Source of the DNA: Sva-07 sp035529175
Lineage (GTDB): Bacteria; Actinomycetota; Acidimicrobiia; Acidimicrobiales; Ilumatobacteraceae
Reading direction: 5' to 3'
Assembly (NCBI GenBank): GCA_035529175.1
Contig: DATKXG010000142.1
Location: forward strand, 1-17,409
Length of the DNA stretch: 17,409 nt
Within the stretch, counting starts at the first letter, position 1. Each line of letters starts with the position of its first letter. The notes under the pieces are model-generated. The model searched no databases. It was not told the DNA's origin and was given only the letters and a program-made list of their open reading frames with translations. A program made the translations under genes and the position numbers. Positions 14,159-17,409 of this stretch are shown here, piece after piece.

Positions 14159-14345
14159 ATGGATGAAACACTGATTGGATACGCCCGATGCTCGACTGAC
14201 GAGCAAGACCTCACGGCCCAGCGCCAAGCGCGAGCGTCCCGGCCTCGATCAAGCACTGGCAGCAGTACGCACCGGCGACACCCTTGCCAAGCGTGGAGTG
14301 TCACTCTCGCTCGGCGGTCAGATCTACGACCCCGCCGAACGAACC
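14159..14345 (+). pseudogene. Serine recombinase (resolvase/invertase) remnant
   Basis: From ATG 14159 the frame reads ETLIGYARCSTDEQDLTAQRQA, the N-terminus of Tn3-type resolvases with the catalytic Ser at about residue 12. It then changes frame and jumps to RERPGLDQALAAVRTGDTLA, and directly on to KRGVSLSLGGQIYDP. In whole proteins these blocks are separated by about 25 residues (the DHGLTG region) and about 40 residues (the TKLDRLARS region) and are followed by a DNA-binding domain. So there are at least two internal deletions and a lost C-terminus. It is dead, but shows that a recombinase-bearing element once sat between the first two TA modules. Confidence 0.8.
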
Positions 14346-14378
14346 CATAGAGAACCCGGTGAGCGTTCGGCGACTTGG

Positions 14379-14801
14379 TCAACTCCAGGGGTTGATGACG
14401 TCGAGTTCGTCGAAACGCTGGAAGTCCTTGAGGTCTCGGGTCACGACGGTCATGTCGTGGACCAAGGCGGTCGCGCCGATGAGAGCATCGCGGAACGATG
14501 CAGGATCCGGTACGTGCAAGCCAGCCGCGCGACGTGCAACGCGCTCGTCCACCGGCAGAACTCGATTCTTGAATGCTGCGGCGACGCTCTGGTCGAGCCA
14601 TGCACGCAGCACGGCTCCCTGCGCAGGATCTGACCGCTCCATGAGCAACACTCCGTGCTCGAGTTCGTGGATCGTGATCGCAGAGATGAACAGCTCGGCC
14701 GACGGGACTTGCTCGGCCCACGAGGCAACCCCGAGATTCGCCTTGCCGCTTCGCACCTTGCGGAGTTCGGACACGATGTTCGTGTCGAGGACGAACATCA
14801 C
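14379..14801 (-). CDS. vapC: VapC-family PIN-domain toxin (FitB-like)
   Basis: A 140-residue ribonuclease toxin. The PIN acidic residues are all present: LDTNIVSELR (Asp6, Glu12), ISAITIHELEHG (Glu near 46), FRDALIGATALVHDMTVVTR (Asp near 104) and RDLKDF (Asp near 123). It is predicted to cut structured RNA such as tRNA when free of antitoxin. Start ATG at 14801 overlaps the antitoxin stop by four bases (ATGA). The length and motif order are standard, and there is no sign of decay. Of the three modules here this is the one most likely to be functional. Confidence 0.9.
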   Translation of the reverse strand: MMFVLDTNIVSELRKVRSGKANLGVASWAEQVPSAELFISAITIHELEHGVLLMERSDPAQGAVLRAWLDQSVAAAFKNRVLPVDERVARRAAGLHVPDPASFRDALIGATALVHDMTVVTRDLKDFQRFDELDVINPWS

Positions 14802-15052
14802 TCGAACGCTGCTGGGCGCGCCACGTCGCTGTTCTTCGGCGCCGCGAACTCGATGTCCGCGACTCCTGCCGGCTCGGCGAGCAGGTCGAGTGCTCGATGT
14901 GGTCCGACGAGTTCTTCATAGTCGTCGAAGGTCATCAGCACGTGCGCTGGTCGGCCCCGGTCGGTGATGTAGACCGGGCCGTTCTCGGCAGCTTTCTTGG
15001 CGCCGCTGGTGTCTTGATTGAATTGTCGGCTGCTCATCTGCGTCGTCATCAC
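14798..15052 (-). CDS. vapB: Phd/YefM-family antitoxin
   Basis: An 84-residue antitoxin with the Phd/YefM N-terminal DNA-binding pattern: SSRQFNQDTSGAKKAA, then GPVYITDRGRPAHVLMTFDD and YEELV. The C-terminal tail (about 60-84, DIEFAAPKNSDVARPAAFE) would wrap the toxin. Start ATG at 15052 has GGAGG five bases upstream; a second in-frame ATG follows at codon 6. It is expected to bind the AT-rich palindrome at 15060-15077 and repress its own operon. Confidence 0.88.
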   Translation of the reverse strand: MMTTQMSSRQFNQDTSGAKKAAENGPVYITDRGRPAHVLMTFDDYEELVGPHRALDLLAEPAGVADIEFAAPKNSDVARPAAFE

Positions 15053-15059
15053 GCCTCCA

Positions 15060-15077
15060 TGTAGTTACATATCTACA
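15060..15077 (-). promoter_or_regulatory. Palindromic operator/promoter of the vapBC operon
   Basis: TGTAGTTACATATCTACA is an imperfect palindrome (outer arms TGTAG/CTACA), strongly AT-rich in a GC-rich setting, immediately before the GGAGG of the antitoxin. It is the likely autoregulatory site and overlaps the -10 region. Confidence 0.55.
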
Positions 15078-15181
15078 ATAGTCGTGAGGTTCGGGAGCGG
15101 CAACCCTCCACATGTCTCGGCAGCCGCGGATTCCAACGCAAGAAGCGAGAATCCCTGATACCGCGCTCAGAGACCGTCCCA

Positions 15182-15225
15182 TTCGCCGGATGTCTCAGAA
15201 GCCGGTCGTTGAACGGACGGTTCTG
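15182..15225 (+). repeat. Two-box intergenic repeat, copy 4
   Basis: Box A TTCGCCGGATGTCTCA (15182-15197), 16 bases, box B CGGACGGTTCTG (15214-15225). Box A is identical over 16 bases to copy 5. The flank CAGAGACCGTCC just to the left can pair with GGACGGTTCTG with one bulge, enclosing box A in a larger stem. It lies between the vapBC and Doc modules. Confidence 0.75.
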
Positions 15226-15315
15226 CGTCCGATCAGGCAGGAAGGTCACACGCTTCGCCGGAAGCGCGCTCGTCGCGAGCGGTTTCGATCGGTGATTACC
15301 GAGTGGCTTGTTGTC

Positions 15316-15717
15316 TCAGGTTCGGAAGGTGACCCGTTCGCGAAGCCAGCTCACGAGCCAGGTCTCATCGACCTCCCGTGCCGCTACCGCGAGCATTGCC
15401 TCGACGGCATCGTCGGTGCCGGGTTGCTCGTCGTTCCATGACCCGTCGTTGAGGTCGATGAACAGCACGAGACATGCCCACGCCGCGCGCTTGTTGCCAT
15501 CGGGCAACGGACGATTCCACGCGATCCGACACGCGAGCACGGCAGCCTTGTCGTACACGTCCGGGTAGAAGTCGGTGTCGCCGAAGCCGGCTTGCGGTGC
15601 GTGGAGTGCCGAGTCGGCGAGTTCGACGCGGCTGGCTCTGATCAATGTTGCGGCGTTGATGCCGGTGACGTGCTCGGCGAGGTACCAGAATTCAGCAAGG
15701 CTGAGATAGCGGGTCAT
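15316..15717 (-). CDS. doc: Doc/Fic-family toxin with the catalytic His replaced by Arg
   Basis: A 133-residue protein with the Doc pattern: MTRYLSLAEFWYLAEHVTG, YPDVYDKAAVLACRIAWN and RPLPDGNKRAAWACLVLFID. In the Fic motif HxFx(D/N)xNKR the first residue is the catalytic His; here it is Arg69 (codon CGT, 15513-15511), one base away from CAT. The phosphate-binding DGNKR part is intact. Doc enzymes phosphorylate EF-Tu and need this His, so the toxin is predicted to be inactive. Start ATG at 15717 overlaps the antitoxin stop by four bases. The rest of the protein is full length. Confidence 0.85.
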   Translation of the reverse strand: MTRYLSLAEFWYLAEHVTGINAATLIRASRVELADSALHAPQAGFGDTDFYPDVYDKAAVLACRIAWNRPLPDGNKRAAWACLVLFIDLNDGSWNDEQPGTDDAVEAMLAVAAREVDETWLVSWLRERVTFRT

Positions 15718-15923
15718 TTGGCGAGGCGGTCAAGGATCTCCCGGTCGCGCTCGAGCAGCTTCTTGGCGCGCGCAGTGAAGTCGTTGTCGGAGCGGACCCG
15801 TTCGATCTCGGCGGCGAGTGCGTCGACAATGAGCTGGTTGACGCTTTCGCCCCGTACTCGAGCAACAGCTTCGGCGTCGTCGGCGAGGTCGTCGGGCAGT
15901 CGGACGGTGGTCTGCTTTGCCAT
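15714..15923 (-). CDS. Ribbon-helix-helix antitoxin of the Doc module
   Basis: A 69-residue protein beginning KQTTVRLPDDLADDAEAVA, with SVNQLIVDALAAEIERVR: the beta strand and two helices of a CopG/Arc-type DNA-binding fold. The C-terminal half (FTARAKKLLERDREILDRL) is a charged helix suited to toxin binding. It overlaps the Doc gene by ATGA. The perfect palindrome six bases upstream of its ATG is the likely operator. A ribbon-helix-helix antitoxin, not a Phd type, accompanies Doc here. Confidence 0.85.
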   Translation of the reverse strand: MAKQTTVRLPDDLADDAEAVARVRGESVNQLIVDALAAEIERVRSDNDFTARAKKLLERDREILDRLAK

Positions 15924-15928
15924 GACAC

Positions 15929-15940
15929 CATGATATCATG
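15929..15940. promoter_or_regulatory. Perfect palindrome before the Doc-module antitoxin
   Basis: CATGATATCATG is a 12-bp perfect palindrome, AT-rich, ending six bases before the antitoxin start (minus strand). Ribbon-helix-helix antitoxins bind such sites as pairs of dimers, so it is probably the autoregulatory operator. Confidence 0.6.
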
Positions 15941-16077
15941 ATGCTCTCCGGTGAACTGTTGCAGTTCGCGTGCGCATATCGCCGGCCGGTAGGTGTCCCG
16001 CTAACGGACAGCCTTGCGGCCCGCGATTATGGGGCGCCCGGTAGGTGACCTGCCGCAATCGACACCGCTCGGACCTG
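15941..16077. other. Intergenic stretch with repeat fragments
   Basis: No gene is seen. It contains a lone box-B-like AACGGACAGCC (16003) and a short form of the other repeat family, GCCCGCGATTAT followed by GGGGCGCCCGGTA (16019-16043). The part GCGCCCGGTA also occurs on the minus strand inside copy B. Confidence 0.4.
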
Positions 16078-16118
16078 TTCGCCGGATGTCTCACATACCG
16101 TCCTCAACCGGACGCTTC
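16078..16118 (+). repeat. Two-box intergenic repeat, copy 5
   Basis: Box A TTCGCCGGATGTCTCA (16078-16093), 15 bases, box B CGGACGCTTC (16109-16118), followed by CGATCGG. It lies upstream of the Doc operon and about 130 bp before the hydrolase gene. Confidence 0.75.
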
Positions 16119-16237
16119 CGATCGGCGTGGATGGACAGTCCCCATCGACAAGAGAATGCGACTGGCTTCGCCGGTCATCGGGCGCGACTCCACAGATCGG
16201 GAACACTGCGCCGATCAAGCGTGGTTCACCGTCGTGT

Positions 16238-16249
16238 TAGCTTGCGCCA
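16238..16249 (+). promoter_or_regulatory. Probable -10 element of a leaderless hydrolase mRNA
   Basis: TAGCTT (16238-16243) fits the actinobacterial TAnnnT -10. A start seven bases later falls on the A of the ATG at 16250. No ribosome-binding site precedes that ATG and no clear -35 is seen. Confidence 0.4.
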
Positions 16250-17101
16250 ATGCGGGACGATGTGCTCACGCTGTCCGAAGGACGAAAGATCTCGTACACG
16301 GATTGCGGACGTCCCGATGGTCCTGCAGCCGTCTATTTTCACGGCACCGGTTCGTGCCGGCTCGACCACGTCCACCTCGACGCGTTGTTCTCCGAGATCG
16401 GGGTGCGCCTCGTCGCTGCGGATCGCCCCGGCATCGGGGAGTCATCGCCGTGCCCCGGACGGACGCTGGTTGAATCAGCTCGTAACACAGCCGAACTCGC
16501 CGACGCCCTCGGAATCGACGAGTTCGCTGTCATGGGCGTGTCAGCGGGCGGACCACACGCGATCGCGTGTGCCGCCTTGTTGCCCGAACGCGTCGTCGGG
16601 CTGGGGTGTGTCGGAGGCCTGACCTCACCCGCCTGGGACGGCTACTGGGCACGGGTGTCACCCGAAGCTGCGTCCATACTGAGGCGTGGCGACGAGCAGG
16701 CGTACGTCAAGCATTTCGAAGCGCTCTACGGCGCTGACGGATCAGGCTTTCCGTTCGGGCCCGACGGACTCGCCCCGCCCGATGCCGCACTGTTCGATAC
16801 GCCAGCCACGGTCGCACGCCTCAGACGAGGCGTCGACGAATCCATCCGCCAGGGCGTCGGCGGTCTGGCGCATGACGCGGTAGTTCGCGCACAGCCGTGG
16901 TCGTTCGATCCCACCGACATCAGTGTCGAGACCCAGCTGTACCACGGTGTCCAGGATGTCGTCGTCGACATTGCGTCGTCTGAGTACACCGCATCGCTCA
17001 TCGACCAGGCAACGGTCGTGGCATTTCCGCAGCATGGCCACCTCAGCGTATGGGAGGAGATCCCGACGCTCCTCGCCGACCTCACCCAACCACTTCGCTG
17101 A
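16250..17101 (+). CDS. Alpha/beta-hydrolase fold protein
   Basis: A 283-residue hydrolase with the full catalytic set. The oxyanion-hole segment is YFHGTGS (about 29-35), DRPGIGESS precedes helix A, the nucleophile elbow GVSAGGPHA has Ser at about 98, the acid is probably Asp in HGVQDVVVD (about 234-239), and the His is in FPQHGHLSVWEE (about 263). There is no signal peptide. The cap region (about 125-205) is unremarkable, so the substrate (ester, epoxide, lactone or haloalkane) cannot be named. It is a single gene, probably leaderless, just right of the TA cluster and convergent with the cyclase gene at the right edge. Confidence 0.85.
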   Translation: MRDDVLTLSEGRKISYTDCGRPDGPAAVYFHGTGSCRLDHVHLDALFSEIGVRLVAADRPGIGESSPCPGRTLVESARNTAELADALGIDEFAVMGVSAGGPHAIACAALLPERVVGLGCVGGLTSPAWDGYWARVSPEAASILRRGDEQAYVKHFEALYGADGSGFPFGPDGLAPPDAALFDTPATVARLRRGVDESIRQGVGGLAHDAVVRAQPWSFDPTDISVETQLYHGVQDVVVDIASSEYTASLIDQATVVAFPQHGHLSVWEEIPTLLADLTQPLR

Positions 17102-17204
17102 CATCGGGTCCGACCACGCGCCAAAGCGCGACAGCCCGGCCCAGATCAAGCACCGCATCGTCAACTGTCGCAAGGTGTCCGAATAGGCGACGGACAACGG
17201 ACTC

Positions 17205-17409
17205 TCACGATGCGCAGACTGCGTAGAGATTCCATGGTCTCTCGATGCCCTTCAGTGTTCTGGGACCGAGATCGTCGAACTGAAAGCGAGCGCCAACCGT
17301 GACCTGTTCGAGGGCTGAGGTGACGACGACCTCGCCAGGTTCGGCTTCGGCCATGACTCGGGCGGCGAGGTGGACGGCGATCCCGCCGATGTCGTCACCT
17401 CGGCGCTCG
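17205..17409 (-). CDS. Class III adenylate/guanylate cyclase, C-terminal end (runs off the right edge)
   Basis: A minus-strand frame enters from base 17409 and ends at TGA 17207-17205, giving the last 67 residues. It reads ERRGDDIGGIAVHLAARVM, GEVVVTSALEQ, RFQFDDLGPRTLKGIERPW and NLYAVCAS. This matches the end of class III cyclase catalytic domains: the IGxxVHxAAR helix carries the conserved Arg that stabilises the transition state, and LKG(V/I)xxPxxLYAV is the usual final strand. The product would make cAMP or cGMP; the substrate-defining residues, the metal aspartates and any sensor domain lie outside the window. The domain ends at the C-terminus, so regulation would be N-terminal. Confidence 0.85.
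   Translation of the reverse strand, partial: ERRGDDIGGIAVHLAARVMAEAEPGEVVVTSALEQVTVGARFQFDDLGPRTLKGIERPWNLYAVCAS

Noticed and set aside
15208..15214. GTTGAAC in two-box copy 4 fits the integron attC core GTTRRRY
   Set aside because: The other four copies do not keep this core, no consistent long palindrome is present in all copies, and no integron integrase is seen. A true integron array is not supported.
13252..16118. Repeats as a CRISPR array
   Set aside because: The units are hundreds of bases apart, imperfect, and separated by genes; there are no regular spacers or cas genes.

Overview
The window is GC-rich DNA from an actinobacterium-like chromosome. Evidence is the strong G/C bias at third codon positions, GTG starts, promoters that look leaderless, and hairpin terminators without T-tracts. 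A member of the Acidimicrobiia would fit, but that is an impression, not a test.

Left edge (1-1338). A truncated AraC-type regulator (minus strand) is followed by about 690 bp with no convincing gene. This stretch ends in the 3' half of a CAU-anticodon tRNA, preceded by two 9-bp direct repeats and four decamers in exact 10-bp phase. It reads as the junction of an integrated element with the chromosome: element to the left, chromosome to the right.

Centre (1385-10158). An eight-gene, plus-strand operon for N-acetylglucosamine (GlcNAc) oligosaccharides: ROK repressor with its own operator, lipoprotein binding protein, two ABC permeases, cytoplasmic GH3 N-acetylglucosaminidase (NagZ-like), ROK sugar kinase, NagB and NagA. 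It encodes uptake, hydrolysis, phosphorylation, deacetylation and deamination to fructose-6-phosphate. No ATPase is encoded here, so a shared MsiK-type ATPase elsewhere is expected. From the first permease to NagB the genes overlap by 4 to 8 bp, and NagA starts 2 nt after NagB. Two stem-loops separate the binding protein from the permeases. The kinase lacks the ROK zinc cysteines.

Middle right (10159-13078). A decayed minus-strand remnant with an in-frame TGA, a possible HNH fragment, a 93-aa unknown gene, an 83-85 bp dispersed repeat matching one at the left edge, a nested inverted repeat, and three small membrane-protein genes of unknown function.

Right (13079-16120). Three minus-strand toxin-antitoxin (TA) modules in different states. 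The first is DUF433/DUF5615, with a frameshifted toxin and an antitoxin whose homologous start position reads ATA. The second is an apparently intact Phd/VapC pair. The third is a ribbon-helix-helix/Doc pair whose Fic-motif histidine is arginine. A serine-recombinase remnant lies between the first two. A two-box repeat (TTCGCCGGATGTCTCA, 15-16 nt, CGGACG) occurs five times, always in the same orientation and only between these modules. This is the most unusual pattern in the window. The right end carries an alpha/beta hydrolase and the C-terminus of a class III nucleotide cyclase.
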